A DNA stretch of 64,000 bases from an uncultured bacterium (GCA_949292215.1 CASEYW010000028.1:56918-120917), one strand, 5' to 3'. Shown: positions 28,139 through 38,263, numbered from the stretch's first letter. Program-made: numbers and translations. Notes: generated from the sequence alone by a model not told the origin.

Positions 28139-29563
28139 TTAAACTCCCGGAGAATCTCCAAGGGGATTGACCAGCCGGATGTTGCGCCATTTGCCGGTCC
28201 GATAGCGCCAGAGGGTGAGGAGGCCTTCGGTTGCCGTTACAAAGACCATGTAGCCCCAGACGGTCAGAATGGACGGCTGGAGCACGAACACCATGAGACA
28301 GATTCCCGGAACGGCGAGAACCCATGCGCAGAATGTATTGATGTAGAGAATGGCCCTTGTATCGCCCGCACCGCGCAGACCTCCGCCGAAAACAAATTTC
28401 AAGGTGTCGCAAAGATTCCAGAATGCCGCAAGCAGGAGAACCAGGCGCCCCTGTTCTGCGACTTCGGCAAAGTCGATGCTGCCATCCGGGTTATCCGGTT
28501 TGAAGACGGAGATGATGTAATCCGGACTTGTCACATAAAAAATTCCGGTCAGGAGCATGTAGACGAAAGCGAGACGCCAGGCCCGGAAGGGAACTTTTGA
28601 GGCAATTTTTTTCATCTTGCGTCCGATGTATTGTCCGCAGACAATTGCCGTGCCGTCGGAGATGCCGAGCAGAGGGAGAAAACTGAGATTGTTGATGGAG
28701 AAGGCAATTGTCGTTGCGGCAAGAGCAACTTCTCCAAGCCTGCCGACAATCAGCAGGATCAGCGTGAAACTGCCGACATCACTGAGTACCTGCAATCCCG
28801 CCGGCGTTCCATAGCGCAACAGTTTCTGAACGTATTCGAACTGGAAACTCCGCAGAGAGCGGGTCGGATAAACTTTCTGGTCAATCAGAAGAAAGAGAAG
28901 CAGAATTGCGAGAAAGCCCCCCATTGCACTGAGACTTGTCGCGATCCCCGCTCCGAAGATGCCCATGCGGGGCAGTCCGAATTTTCCGAAGATGAAAATC
29001 CAGTCCAGGACAATGTTTGCAAGGCAGATTCCGATGTTGATCAGCGCGACAGGAAGCGTTTTTCCCCTGCCGGAATAAAACGCGAACAGGGGGGCGGAAA
29101 GACAGGCAAACACTCCGCTGGGAACGATCGTATAGAAATAGGTCCACGCATGAGGAAAGAGTGTTGCGCTCAGGGAGAGTTTGAGAATCAGATATCCGAG
29201 AATCGGTACGACAAGAACAATGAACCCGCTCGAAAACGTGGAAAAATAGAACCCCGACCATGCCGCCCGGACGCAGTCGCGGCGTGCACCCGTACCAAAC
29301 AACTGTGCCACAATTGCACTCGTAAAGTTCGCCGAAACAAGAAAGAAACAGAACAGCGTGTAAAAGAGGACTCCTGCCGGCATGGCTGCCGCCATCTCCG
29401 CGGTGGAACTGTTGCCGAGAAATTTCCGGTCGGCAAACTGCATGACAACGTTGCTTGCGGACATCAGAATCAGCGGATACGCAATCTTCATCAGTTCATT
29501 GTATGCGCCGGGACCGGAAAATTCTTCCCGTCCAAACCATTTTGCCATTGTTCTGAAAATCAT
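28139..29563 (-). CDS. MATE-family multidrug/metabolite efflux transporter
   Basis: A 474-residue membrane protein with about twelve hydrophobic helices in two similar halves (ELMKIAYPLILMSASNVVMQFADR at the first helix; LLRYGTPAGLQVLSDVGSF at the start of the second half), the MATE layout of cation-coupled drug or metabolite antiporters. The start at 29563 is chosen because GAGGAG is five to seven bases upstream; an in-frame extension of 45 codons lacks membrane character. It stands alone, converging with the kinase gene. Substrate unknown. Confidence 0.85.
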   Translation of the reverse strand: MIFRTMAKWFGREEFSGPGAYNELMKIAYPLILMSASNVVMQFADRKFLGNSSTAEMAAAMPAGVLFYTLFCFFLVSANFTSAIVAQLFGTGARRDCVRAAWSGFYFSTFSSGFIVLVVPILGYLILKLSLSATLFPHAWTYFYTIVPSGVFACLSAPLFAFYSGRGKTLPVALINIGICLANIVLDWIFIFGKFGLPRMGIFGAGIATSLSAMGGFLAILLLFLLIDQKVYPTRSLRSFQFEYVQKLLRYGTPAGLQVLSDVGSFTLILLIVGRLGEVALAATTIAFSINNLSFLPLLGISDGTAIVCGQYIGRKMKKIASKVPFRAWRLAFVYMLLTGIFYVTSPDYIISVFKPDNPDGSIDFAEVAEQGRLVLLLAAFWNLCDTLKFVFGGGLRGAGDTRAILYINTFCAWVLAVPGICLMVFVLQPSILTVWGYMVFVTATEGLLTLWRYRTGKWRNIRLVNPLGDSPGV

Positions 29564-29828
29564 AAAAACTCCTCGCAATGTTTCGAATGCGGGCTTTACT
29601 GTACATCCGTTCCTGTTATTTTCAACCGGAAAAGAACATTCGGGTTCTGTTTCCGTTTTTCTGTCCATTCCGCATTCATGAGTTGTAAATTTTTTCACTG
29701 CACTGGTGCTGCTTTGCAGGGGGGCGATCCGGGAATTTTCCCGGAGTTCTTCTGATATGTAACCTCTGCATTTCAGCAGAACAAGCTGCTTGCTGCAATG
29801 AAAAATTCTTTTTTTTCGTTTTTCGACG

Positions 29829-29856
29829 TTGATTTTTCTGGGGATTGTGTTATAAT
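29829..29856 (+). promoter_or_regulatory. Promoter of triad B
   Basis: TTGATT and TATAAT with a 16-base spacer; the start site would fall in or beside the tandem operator. Confidence 0.75.
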
Positions 29857-29861
29857 AAAGA

Positions 29862-29884
29862 TAACGTGTTAAGTAAACGCGTTA
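29862..29884 (+). promoter_or_regulatory. Tandem LacI-type operator of triad B
   Basis: AACGTGTT (29863-29870) and the perfect palindrome AACGCGTT (29876-29883) are 13 bases apart, just downstream of the -10 box and before the LacI start, fitting autorepression. Confidence 0.6.
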
Positions 29885-29901
29885 ATTTATGGAGATTTGT
29901 T

Positions 29902-30918
29902 ATGGGGAAACCAAGAAATTGTACGATTCGGGATCTTGCCAGGTATGTCGGGTTGAGTACTTGCACGGTATCGAAGGTTCTGAATCATCCGTCGGAAGCG
30001 CTTTCCATTCCGGAGCGGACACAGGAGAAAGTGCGGGAGGCCGCCCGGAAGTTGAATTATGTGCCGAATGTGAATGCGCAACGATTTTTTATGCGTCGGA
30101 GTTTTGTGATTGGCCTTCTGGTGCCGTCGCAGGAGGAGATGGGACACAATGTGTTTCACGATACGCATTTTGCGGATATCATGAGCGGGATTGAACAGGC
30201 TCTCAAGGGAACTGCGTATCATCTGCTTCTGCTGTTCAATCATCCGGAGTTCCGTTATGCGGGGATGTTCAGTTCCGGATTGCTTGACGGGCTTTTAATC
30301 TGGGGAGCTCATCGTTCTGAGGAATACCGGGAAAAACTGGTGGAATTGACGGGGCCCCGCATCTTTCTGACGTCGATCCCGGATTCGGGAAAAGATGCTC
30401 CGCCGCTTCATTACATCGCCAGTGACTACGAGCAGGCCGCCGAGGGGATCGCCGGGCGTCTGAAGCAGAGCGGCTGCCGTGATTTCTGCTGGCTGGCGGG
30501 AAAACCGGATACCTCCATTATTTCTCAGCTTGTTTCGGGGATGAAACGAGCTGGTGTTGTTCTTTCTCCTTCCGCGATTCGTTACAGTGACTACACGGAA
30601 GCAGATGGTGAAAAATTGGCAGAGGAATTGCTGCGGAACGGTCATTATGACGTGCTGGTTGCCACGGCTCCGCAGCTTGCCAGAGGCGCTGCGCGTGCTG
30701 CGGAGAAATTGAAACGGAACATTCGGATCGGCTGTTTTGACGGTCAGGCGAGAACGCGGAAGCCATCGGACAGCTTCCTCTGCGCGCAGACTGACGACGT
30801 GGAGATCGGAAAATGCGCAATCGAACAGCTTCTTGCTCTTCTGGAAAAGAAGGCAAAGCTGGTGCAGCGGAAAATCCCGGTTTCCTTTGCGGAAAACGGA
30901 TTTCTGATCGGCAAATAA
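29902..30918 (+). CDS. LacI-family transcriptional regulator (triad B)
   Basis: A 338-residue repressor with an N-terminal LacI helix-turn-helix (TIRDLARYVGLSTCTVSKVL) and hinge, then a sugar-binding-protein-like effector domain (VIGLLVPSQEEMG, IASDYEQAAEGIAGRLKQSG, RIGCFDGQ). The start at 29902 is chosen because GGAG lies seven bases upstream; an earlier in-frame TTG lies inside the promoter. It opens triad B, with the pseudopilin gene 27 bases after its stop codon. Confidence 0.9.
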   Translation: MGKPRNCTIRDLARYVGLSTCTVSKVLNHPSEALSIPERTQEKVREAARKLNYVPNVNAQRFFMRRSFVIGLLVPSQEEMGHNVFHDTHFADIMSGIEQALKGTAYHLLLLFNHPEFRYAGMFSSGLLDGLLIWGAHRSEEYREKLVELTGPRIFLTSIPDSGKDAPPLHYIASDYEQAAEGIAGRLKQSGCRDFCWLAGKPDTSIISQLVSGMKRAGVVLSPSAIRYSDYTEADGEKLAEELLRNGHYDVLVATAPQLARGAARAAEKLKRNIRIGCFDGQARTRKPSDSFLCAQTDDVEIGKCAIEQLLALLEKKAKLVQRKIPVSFAENGFLIGK

Positions 30919-30945
30919 ACATTGAATAGAAAGGGTGGTTGTCTC

Positions 30946-31782
30946 ATGAAACAGATGATTCCGGCAGAGGTCCGGTGTCAAATCCGTTCCGGACGGGTGT
31001 TCCGGCAAGTTCCTGAACGAACGTTACAGTTTCAATTTACATTAATAGAGCTTCTCATCGTTGTTGCGATCATCGGGATCCTTGGCGCTCTGCTTCTACC
31101 GGCATTGAACAAGGCGAGGGAGAAGGCGCGTGGAATTCAATGTGTTTCAAATCTGAAGCAGCTCGGGATCGGGATCAATCTTTATTCCGACGGTTCGGAG
31201 GGATTTTTTCCGGTCATGATGAAATCCGGATCATATTATACCACCTGGTCCTTGTTTCTCGGATACCGGTATTATGATATCAATGGAAATGCGCTCCCGG
31301 GATTTCCGCTTGCGGGGAATCTCGGGGAAAAACTGTTTCATTGTCCGAGTACGGCATCTGGCGGGGGATCGCGGCATCTGTTTACATACGGGATTCTGAA
31401 ATATGGAGATTCCGGAGTCATGCAGAATGCCGCATCGCAGCAGGAGTTTATTTCGAATTTCGGGGATGTCTGGAGACGTTTGAGTGCTGACAGCAAATTT
31501 TATCAGTTCAACCGGGCAAAGCGTCCCGTTGTTTCTCCGCTGATTGCGGATTCCGGATATTCCGTTGCGGCTGCCGATTCTCTGCGCAAAGGAGCTGCGG
31601 CTGTCAAACTGGATTCGGATGAGAACGGTGCTGCCGTGAAGCTCTGGCATAACCAGAATGGGAATCTTCTTTATTTTGACGGTCATGTCGAGAGCCGCTC
31701 CCGGACCCAGCTGGCGAAACAGCCGCTTCCGATTACCTGCACGATCAATCCGGATGGAAGACTTTTCCTTTCCGGAGAGTGA
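30946..31782 (+). CDS. Pseudopilin-like protein with H-X9-DG motif (triad B)
   Basis: A 278-residue protein with an unusually long, basic leader of 30 residues, then the pseudopilin helix [21 protein letters not shown] (Phe31 as +1, Glu35 as +5). Position -1 is Gln, not Gly. The following segment ([22 protein letters not shown]) closely resembles the other two pseudopilins here, and the C-terminal region has H-X9-DG ([12 protein letters not shown]). AAGGGTGG precedes the ATG. The next gene begins about 50 bases after its stop codon, and the gene lies between LacI and the giant glycosidase. Confidence 0.85.
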   Translation: MKQMIPAEVRCQIRSGRVFRQVPERTLQFQFTLIELLIVVAIIGILGALLLPALNKAREKARGIQCVSNLKQLGIGINLYSDGSEGFFPVMMKSGSYYTTWSLFLGYRYYDINGNALPGFPLAGNLGEKLFHCPSTASGGGSRHLFTYGILKYGDSGVMQNAASQQEFISNFGDVWRRLSADSKFYQFNRAKRPVVSPLIADSGYSVAAADSLRKGAAAVKLDSDENGAAVKLWHNQNGNLLYFDGHVESRSRTQLAKQPLPITCTINPDGRLFLSGE

Positions 31783-31832
31783 GTTTGGAATCTTCTCTTT
31801 TTAACCGAAAAACACTGGAATCAGGGAATCCG

Positions 31833-34800
31833 ATGATGAATCTGAAACAACGAATTGCACTTCTTCTTCTGATCATCTGCACTGCCGCTTCCTCCGGAGA
31901 GGAACGCGGGAATCTTCTGCTCTCTCCGGGAGAGAATCCTCTTCGTGGATGGAATCAAAGACCGGGAACGGAACTTGCAGTCGAAAACGGTCTGCTGCGG
32001 ATCAGGATCAACGGTCCTGGACAGGCTGGATTCCGCCTGCCGCTTCCGCCGGACTGCCGCTATCTATTGCTCTCCATGAAGATGCGGGCGACTGACCTGA
32101 TCCCCGGAAAGGAATCCTGGCGGAACGGTCGGATGGCGATGCGTTTTTACAACCGGAAAGGGGAGGGGGTCGGCGAGTGGCCGAATGTCTTCAGCGCATC
32201 CGGGACACAGAACAGGTTCATTGAATGCCGCCGGGCCTATGCGGTTCCTGCCGGTGCAACGGTGCTCCGGATGGACCCGGGCAATTTCGGAACTGCGGGA
32301 AAAATCGAATTTACGGACGTGTGTCTGAAACGTATTTCTCCGGAAGAATATGTCTCCATTCTCCGTTCTCAGATTCCGTTCGGCAGGAATCTGCTGACTC
32401 CGGAGAGGCTCCGAACGCGTCGATTGCCCGCCGGAATGCGGGTGGAGTGGCGGAAGGGGAATCCTTCGTTTTTCATGGATCGAGGGTCATGCCGGATTTC
32501 GATTCCGGTTTCTCTTCCGCCGGAGATTGCCGCTCTGCCGCCTGATGAACCGGGGGTCGAACTGCGTGTCCGTTACCGTATCCGGACCAGAGGTGTTGTC
32601 CGGGGAAAACTGAGCTGGCAGAATGCCCGGCTGGATATGATGTTCCGTGACCGTTCCGGAAAACTCTTCGGCAGATACCTGGATATTCCGGCATTTCTGG
32701 GAACACAGGAATGGACTGCGATTGACAGGACCTATGCCATTCCCCGCGGCGCTCCGGTTCTGTGGATTGTTCCCGCCAATTACGGCTCTGCCGGTTCGGT
32801 TGAGATCGAAAATGTGGAAATCGTTCTGATTCCGGAAGTCCGCAATCTGCCGCCGCCGGATGGATCGGCTCCGGAGGCGCTGTTCCGTCTGGATGACGCC
32901 GCTCATGTTCGGACCGCGTTTCGCGAAAAGATTTCTCTGAACGGGCTCTGGCGCTTCCGTCCCGTATTCGATGGACGGAAAGAGATGCGTCCTCCGCGCG
33001 ACGGCTGGGGATGGTTCAAGGTCCCGGCGGTATGGCCAGATCTCAGTAATCCTTCTAACGATCATCTGTTTTATCTTCCGGCGCGGGAATCTGCGGCGCT
33101 CCGGAAACAGGTGCTCCGGAACGGGTGGTATGAACGGGAGTTTACCGTTCCGGCGGATTGGAACGGACGACGTATCAAACTGGAGTTCGATCTTGTACAG
33201 GGGGTTGCACTTTGTTTCATAGACGGTGTTCAGGCTGGCTCCCTGACCTTCCCCGGCGGAGAACTGGAGATTACCCGCCAGGTGAAACCGGGACGAAAAC
33301 AGAATTTGCGCATCCACTTTTCTGCGGACCCTGCGGAATTCAGTCATTTTATGGGGATGAGCCGGGAATACAAAACCTTTCGGGAGCTGGCGAACAAGGG
33401 GTTTGCCGGCGATGCCTGGCTCGTATCGGTTCCAAGCCGGTATGAAATCGGCGATGTGCGCGTGGAGACCCGTCCCGTAACCGAAGGGTCGATCCGCTTC
33501 GATACCGGTTTTCTGCGCCTTCCTGCAGGAAATTACATTCTGGAGGCTGTTGTCCGGGAAGGGAAGACGATTGTGAAGCGTTTCCGTTCGAAGACATTTC
33601 GGTATGATGGAAAAAAAGCAGATTTCCGGTTTGTCTTTGGTGACGTGTGGCGGGATGCCAAACTCTGGGATACCGATACTCCGGAGCATCTCTATTCTCT
33701 TGAAATGATTCTCCGGGACGCTTCCGGGAAAGAACTCGACTGCTTTTTCCCTCAGGAGTTCGGCGTGCGGGAGTTTTCCATCCGCGGACGCGACCTCGTT
33801 CTCAACGGCAGGACGATCCATCTCCGCGCCCTTCCGATCAACCATACGGGAATCGCGGCGGATTCCACCCGTGAGAAGATCCGCCATCTTGCACGCACAG
33901 CGAAAAAGATCGGCATCAACTATCTGTTTGACGGCGACCGCTGTTACAACTTCCGGATCGGCGGCAACTGCTACAACGATCTGTTCCGTACCGAGCTTTC
34001 GAAACATGGGATTCTGACTTCGCTATCGATGCCTCATGCCGTCACTGATTTTGATGCGAAACTCGACAACCCGGAAGTCGCCGCGGCTTACCGGAAACTT
34101 TGCACTTACCGGATTCGCCGTGTTCAGAATGTCCCTGGTCTCATCCTTTATGCGGTGAATCACAATGCGCTCGGGTATGCCGACATGCAGAATCCTCTGA
34201 CCATGGGTACCGACTGGCGGCCGGAACATGCCGGACTCGGATCCGAACGCAGAAATGCCGGATTGAAAGCGGAGGCGATTATCCATTCCATTGACCCGAC
34301 CCGTCCGGTCTATCACCATGATGCCGGAAATCTGGGAAGCATCTCTGCGCAGAACTTTTATTTGAACTGGGTTCCCGCGCAGGAACGTTCCGACTGGCTG
34401 GAGCACTGGGAGAAAAAAGGGACCATGCCGATCCTCTTTGTCGAATACGGCATTCCGCATGTTGCAAGCTGGTCAAGCAACCGGGGGCCCGGCTTTATCT
34501 GGCGTTCTCCTGAAGTGCAGGGTACCTGGCTCGACGAATTCAACGCAGAGTATCTCGGCGAGGATGCGTATGCCCTCAATGAAGCGAAAAAACGGATGTT
34601 CCGTCGTGAATATTCCGCAGCAAAGAACAATACGCCAACCCGTTTCCTGAGTGCCGGCGATGTCCTTCGCGATCCCTCCACCCACAAAGTCCGGGCCATG
34701 ATGCTGACACGGAATTTACGCGATCTGCGCGCCCGCGGCCTTTCCGGATTCCAGCCATGGGATCACACCAGCTTTCATGATCTTGTGAAAGCCGTGAAAA

Positions 34801-37028
34801 GTTCGCTGCATCCGGAGCGTTTTCAAAATCTGAAAGCGCCGGGACCGGTTGCCGATCGACTCCGTGCGTCATCATACCTACTGAGCGATCCGTTCAGCAC
34901 ATTCCGGAGAAATCCGACCGGAGCGGCCCTGGAATACGGATACCGTGAACTGCTCGGATGGATCGCCGGAAAACCGGGCGACTTTACAGAACGTTCCTGC
35001 CATTTTCGCCCGGGGGAGAGCGTCGAGAAATCGCTGATAATCCTTAACGACAGCCGTCGTGAACAGACGATTCGCTGTCGTTGGAAAACCGATGGCATGA
35101 ATCAATGGTCTGTTTCCACGGTCCGGGTCAAGCCGGGGGGACGCGCCGAACTGCCGGTGCGTTTTACGGCTGCGGAGGCCGCTTCGGAATGTTCCGGACG
35201 GATCGATGCGGAATTCGAGTTCGCAAATGGAGAGATTCTCCGGGATTCCTTCCCGTTCAGGATTCTTCCTGCTGTCAAGCCTCGCCTGCGTTCCCGGATC
35301 GGACTCTGGGACCCGGAGAACAGTGCCGCGCCGCTGCTGGAGAACCTGGGGGTGAAGTTCCGCCAGCTGCACAGTGAAACGGATCTGGAAGGGATCGATA
35401 TGGTTGTAATCGGCCGATATGGATTGGAAACGCTTCCGTTTGATCTCTCCTCACGTCTGAACAAAGGTATGCGCCTTCTGATATTCGAACAGCGGCTGGA
35501 GTTGTTGAACAGCCTTGGAATCCGCGGAGCGGAACATGGACTCCGGACCCTGTTCCCGGTCGGAAAACGTGCTTCCGGAGTTCTTGGCGACTGGCGGGGA
35601 AGTTCGACGACGCGTCCGTATTTCATGCCGGGTGCAGAGGTCAACAGTCAATATCCCAAAAGCTCCTGGAACGGATTCATGAATACGCACATCTGGTACA
35701 GCGGACAGCGCGGCAATGTAGCGGATCTCCTGTTGGAAAAGCCTTCGCGCGGCAACTGGCTTCCCCTGTATCATGGAGGATTCGATCTTCAGTACGCGCC
35801 GGCAATTCTCTACCGGGAAGGGGAGGCGAAGATTCTGTTTTCCCAGCTTGATCTTTCCGGCCGGACTCAGACGGAACCTCAGGCGGAAAACGTTCTCTCC
35901 GAATTGCTTGAACTTCTGGAACAGAGTGAAACTCCTGAAACTCGCCCGGTCTTTTTTCTCGGGAAGGATGCGGGAGAACTCCTGAAACAGTTCCGGATCA
36001 ATGCTGCGCCCATCCCGGAAACGCTTCCGCCAGAAGCGCTTCTGGTTGTCTCTTCCGGGACGGCTCTTCCGGCGATCGTCCGGGAGGCTGTGCAAAACGG
36101 AGCTTTTCTGCTTGCGCTCGGCTGGAATGCCGCGGAGATCCGACGTCTTCTCCCGGAAGCCAAAGTGGAGGAGGGAACTTTTTATACCGATTTGGCACCG
36201 GGACTGAAAGAGACTCCGGAATTCGCCGGAATCTGTAATGCGGATCTCCATTTGCGTTACGAGGAGAAATTTGCGGCATTCCCTGCGGATTCCGTCGGTG
36301 GACGACTGCTCCAGATTTCCGGAATGGGAAAAGGAAAAATCGTCTTTTATCAGATTCCGCCGAATCGGATCAACGGAAAGGAACTCATAAAACGGACCAC
36401 CGTTCGGAGAGGTCTTTATACCATTTCACGTCTTCTTGCCAATCTCGGAGCGAAGGCGCAGACTGGTCTTGCCGCTTCCTTCCGCGCCGCTTCCGGCAAA
36501 GGAATGCCGAAACCGCTTCCTCTCGCCGGAATTTGGGAGGGAATCGAGGATTTGGAGGGAAAACTCCGGAACGGGACTCAAATCCCAGATTTCCGTTCTG
36601 TTCGGCAATGGCGGAAGATCCGGGTTCCAGGCATGTTCAATCAGGAGATCCCGGAACTGCGCGGACGCAATGGATATTTCTGGTACCGGAAGCGTTTTGA
36701 ACTCTCTCCGGAACTCGCCGCGGAGCCGCTGGAACTGGAGATCGGCGCAGTTGATGACGAGAGCTGGATCTGGCTCGACGGCAAGTTCCTTGGAGAAGTG
36801 ACAAAACAGACCAATCCGAAAGATTACTGGCTGGCGGTCCGGCGTCATCGTTTTGCACCCGGCGTACTGAAACCGGGACGCCATGAACTTGTGATCCTCT
36901 GTAATGATGTGTATCATCTTGGAGGAATCAGTGGATATCCGCGTCTTTTTTCCACTCGCGATCCCTTCCGGCTGCATGTCGATCAGGCAATTCCGGAGGA
37001 TGATCCCTACCGGTATTATCATTGGTAG
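31833..37028 (+). CDS. Giant secreted GH2-like glycosidase (triad B)
   Basis: A 1731-residue secreted protein. The signal peptide is MMNLKQRIALLLLIICTAAS. Two tandem beta-sandwich carbohydrate-binding-like modules follow (about 25-185 and 190-365), then a GH2 sugar-binding domain (ISLNGLWRF near 380) and a GH2-like barrel from about 655. The expected acid/base Glu position reads NHN (Asn778) rather than NE, while a possible nucleophile is Glu871 in LFVEYG. A GATase-like middle region and a second GH2 sugar-binding-like domain (about 1590-1700, WYRKRFEL) complete it. ATG 31833 begins the signal peptide and has AGGGA upstream; an in-frame GTG at 31779 overlaps the pseudopilin stop. Substrate unknown. 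Confidence 0.7.
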   Translation: MMNLKQRIALLLLIICTAASSGEERGNLLLSPGENPLRGWNQRPGTELAVENGLLRIRINGPGQAGFRLPLPPDCRYLLLSMKMRATDLIPGKESWRNGRMAMRFYNRKGEGVGEWPNVFSASGTQNRFIECRRAYAVPAGATVLRMDPGNFGTAGKIEFTDVCLKRISPEEYVSILRSQIPFGRNLLTPERLRTRRLPAGMRVEWRKGNPSFFMDRGSCRISIPVSLPPEIAALPPDEPGVELRVRYRIRTRGVVRGKLSWQNARLDMMFRDRSGKLFGRYLDIPAFLGTQEWTAIDRTYAIPRGAPVLWIVPANYGSAGSVEIENVEIVLIPEVRNLPPPDGSAPEALFRLDDAAHVRTAFREKISLNGLWRFRPVFDGRKEMRPPRDGWGWFKVPAVWPDLSNPSNDHLFYLPARESAALRKQVLRNGWYEREFTVPADWNGRRIKLEFDLVQGVALCFIDGVQAGSLTFPGGELEITRQVKPGRKQNLRIHFSADPAEFSHFMGMSREYKTFRELANKGFAGDAWLVSVPSRYEIGDVRVETRPVTEGSIRFDTGFLRLPAGNYILEAVVREGKTIVKRFRSKTFRYDGKKADFRFVFGDVWRDAKLWDTDTPEHLYSLEMILRDASGKELDCFFPQEFGVREFSIRGRDLVLNGRTIHLRALPINHTGIAADSTREKIRHLARTAKKIGINYLFDGDRCYNFRIGGNCYNDLFRTELSKHGILTSLSMPHAVTDFDAKLDNPEVAAAYRKLCTYRIRRVQNVPGLILYAVNHNALGYADMQNPLTMGTDWRPEHAGLGSERRNAGLKAEAIIHSIDPTRPVYHHDAGNLGSISAQNFYLNWVPAQERSDWLEHWEKKGTMPILFVEYGIPHVASWSSNRGPGFIWRSPEVQGTWLDEFNAEYLGEDAYALNEAKKRMFRREYSAAKNNTPTRFLSAGDVLRDPSTHKVRAMMLTRNLRDLRARGLSGFQPWDHTSFHDLVKAVKSSLHPERFQNLKAPGPVADRLRASSYLLSDPFSTFRRNPTGAALEYGYRELLGWIAGKPGDFTERSCHFRPGESVEKSLIILNDSRREQTIRCRWKTDGMNQWSVSTVRVKPGGRAELPVRFTAAEAASECSGRIDAEFEFANGEILRDSFPFRILPAVKPRLRSRIGLWDPENSAAPLLENLGVKFRQLHSETDLEGIDMVVIGRYGLETLPFDLSSRLNKGMRLLIFEQRLELLNSLGIRGAEHGLRTLFPVGKRASGVLGDWRGSSTTRPYFMPGAEVNSQYPKSSWNGFMNTHIWYSGQRGNVADLLLEKPSRGNWLPLYHGGFDLQYAPAILYREGEAKILFSQLDLSGRTQTEPQAENVLSELLELLEQSETPETRPVFFLGKDAGELLKQFRINAAPIPETLPPEALLVVSSGTALPAIVREAVQNGAFLLALGWNAAEIRRLLPEAKVEEGTFYTDLAPGLKETPEFAGICNADLHLRYEEKFAAFPADSVGGRLLQISGMGKGKIVFYQIPPNRINGKELIKRTTVRRGLYTISRLLANLGAKAQTGLAASFRAASGKGMPKPLPLAGIWEGIEDLEGKLRNGTQIPDFRSVRQWRKIRVPGMFNQEIPELRGRNGYFWYRKRFELSPELAAEPLELEIGAVDDESWIWLDGKFLGEVTKQTNPKDYWLAVRRHRFAPGVLKPGRHELVILCNDVYHLGGISGYPRLFSTRDPFRLHVDQAIPEDDPYRYYHW

Positions 37029-37039
37029 AACGCTGTGAA

Positions 37040-37068
37040 GCCTTCCGTCAACTGTTGCGGCGGAAGGC
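37040..37068 (+). terminator. Intrinsic terminator of triad B
   Basis: An 8-bp stem GCCTTCCG / CGGAAGGC lies 12 bases after the glycosidase stop codon; only a loose T-rich stretch follows. Confidence 0.6.
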
Positions 37069-37185
37069 GTATTTTCATTTGCTTTTTCCGGAATCACGTT
37101 TTATTGTAAAGCCGGAAAGAACCTTTTCCGCTTCCGGATATTTCTCTGAGTTCAGAAATGGAAAATCGAAGAGGAGAGAGAAATC

Positions 37186-37512
37186 GTGAAAATTACGCTT
37201 CGCGACATTGCTCTGGTTGTTTTTTTTGCTTTTCTCATTATGATCTGGGAAATGATCCCCATTCTTCTGTTTGCCGGATATCTGATGCTTTCGACCATAA
37301 TTGGCGGAGGACATCCTCGACCGAATCACGTACTGTTTCTGTTCGGGCTGATTCCCTGTGTGATTTTCGGAATTTATGGTGCGGCAACTTATTTTCTGTT
37401 TCGGCGGGCCGCCATTTTCCGGAAGGTGTTCCGTGACTGGAGATTCTATGCAGGAGGCGGATTGCTGCATGTCCTCTGGATCGTATCTGTTCTGCTCGTG
37501 CTACTGTGGTGA
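37186..37512 (+). CDS. Small membrane protein of unknown function
   Basis: A 108-residue protein with three hydrophobic segments (ALVVFFAFLIMIW, a central LFLFGLIPCVIFGIYGAATYF, and a C-terminal LLHVLWIVSVLLVLLW). It starts with GTG preceded by GAGGAGAG. I do not recognise a family. It follows triad B after a terminator and is probably a separate small gene. Confidence 0.55.
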   Translation: MKITLRDIALVVFFAFLIMIWEMIPILLFAGYLMLSTIIGGGHPRPNHVLFLFGLIPCVIFGIYGAATYFLFRRAAIFRKVFRDWRFYAGGGLLHVLWIVSVLLVLLW

Positions 37513-37633
37513 CTTCCGGTCGGGACGGGATACGGATTTGTGAAATCAAATTCTGAAGCGGACTGAAAAAGAAATCTCCCCGCGGGATGCCGATGGCAGA
37601 ACCCGGGGGAGTTCCCCTTAAGATCCCGCCAGA

Positions 37634-38140
37634 TCAGAACCGGATCACGATCGGGTCGCGGGAAAACGAATAGATGGTGGCAGTGGCATCCTTGAAATAG
37701 AGAACCTGAGTGTTGCCGTCGTCGGGACTGTACATTTTTTTGAGGGATGGATAGGCGTCAAGCATGGAAACTTTCGCCTCACGTCTGTCGTCGTTGACGA
37801 GAGTGCCGGAAAGACGGATCCACTCATCGCCTTTCATAGCGCAGAGTTCGGTTTTGCCGTTTATTCCGAGCTGCTTGGAAACGTTTTTCTTTTTTCCCGT
37901 TTGAATGTAGAGTTTTCCTTCGAAAATGTGGATGGTTCCAAAGGGGCGGACCCTCGGCTGATTCCCTTCCACGGTTGCGATGTAGTAGACCCCGGCATCT
38001 TTCAGAAATTGATAGACATCTTTCATACTCCGGCTCCTTTCCGTGACTTTCGCTGCTGTTTCAGGTGTGGAGAGACATCCGCAGAACTGAAACGCGATCC
38101 CGCAGAATGCTGCCGCCAAAACTAATTTTCCACAATTCAT
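37634..38140 (-). CDS. Pyridoxamine 5'-phosphate oxidase-like split-barrel protein, putative lipoprotein
   Basis: A 168-residue protein. Residues 40-168 match the small FMN-binding split-barrel family (VYQFLKDAGVYYIATVEGNQPRVRPFG and the following strands), usually cytoplasmic flavin or heme-related reductases. Unusually, it has a signal peptide ending at FQFCGC, so it is probably exported and lipid-anchored. AGGAGG precedes ATG 38140. An internal Met near residue 39 (MKDVYQF) could give a cytoplasmic form, but the strong ribosome-binding site favours the full-length reading. A good promoter lies upstream. Confidence 0.75.
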   Translation of the reverse strand: MNCGKLVLAAAFCGIAFQFCGCLSTPETAAKVTERSRSMKDVYQFLKDAGVYYIATVEGNQPRVRPFGTIHIFEGKLYIQTGKKKNVSKQLGINGKTELCAMKGDEWIRLSGTLVNDDRREAKVSMLDAYPSLKKMYSPDDGNTQVLYFKDATATIYSFSRDPIVIRF

Positions 38141-38263
38141 CAGACCTCCTGTTTCGATTCGTTTTTTGTGAATTCTAGCCGTGTGTTGCCGCCCGTTTCC
38201 TCCCTTGATTTCTCATCTTATTTTGTGTGACAGGTGAGCGGCGGGCTATTTGCTGCCCGGATA

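Larger units (their letters stand above)
29564..29901. other. Intergenic region between the divergent MATE and triad B genes
   Basis: No convincing open frame. The right-hand 75 bases hold the promoter and tandem operator of the LacI gene; an A/T-rich tract precedes them. I see no strong minus-strand promoter for the MATE gene. Confidence 0.5.

Noticed and set aside
32487..34007. 506-codon open frame on the minus strand
   Set aside because: Antisense to the triad B glycosidase; no start signal or domain.
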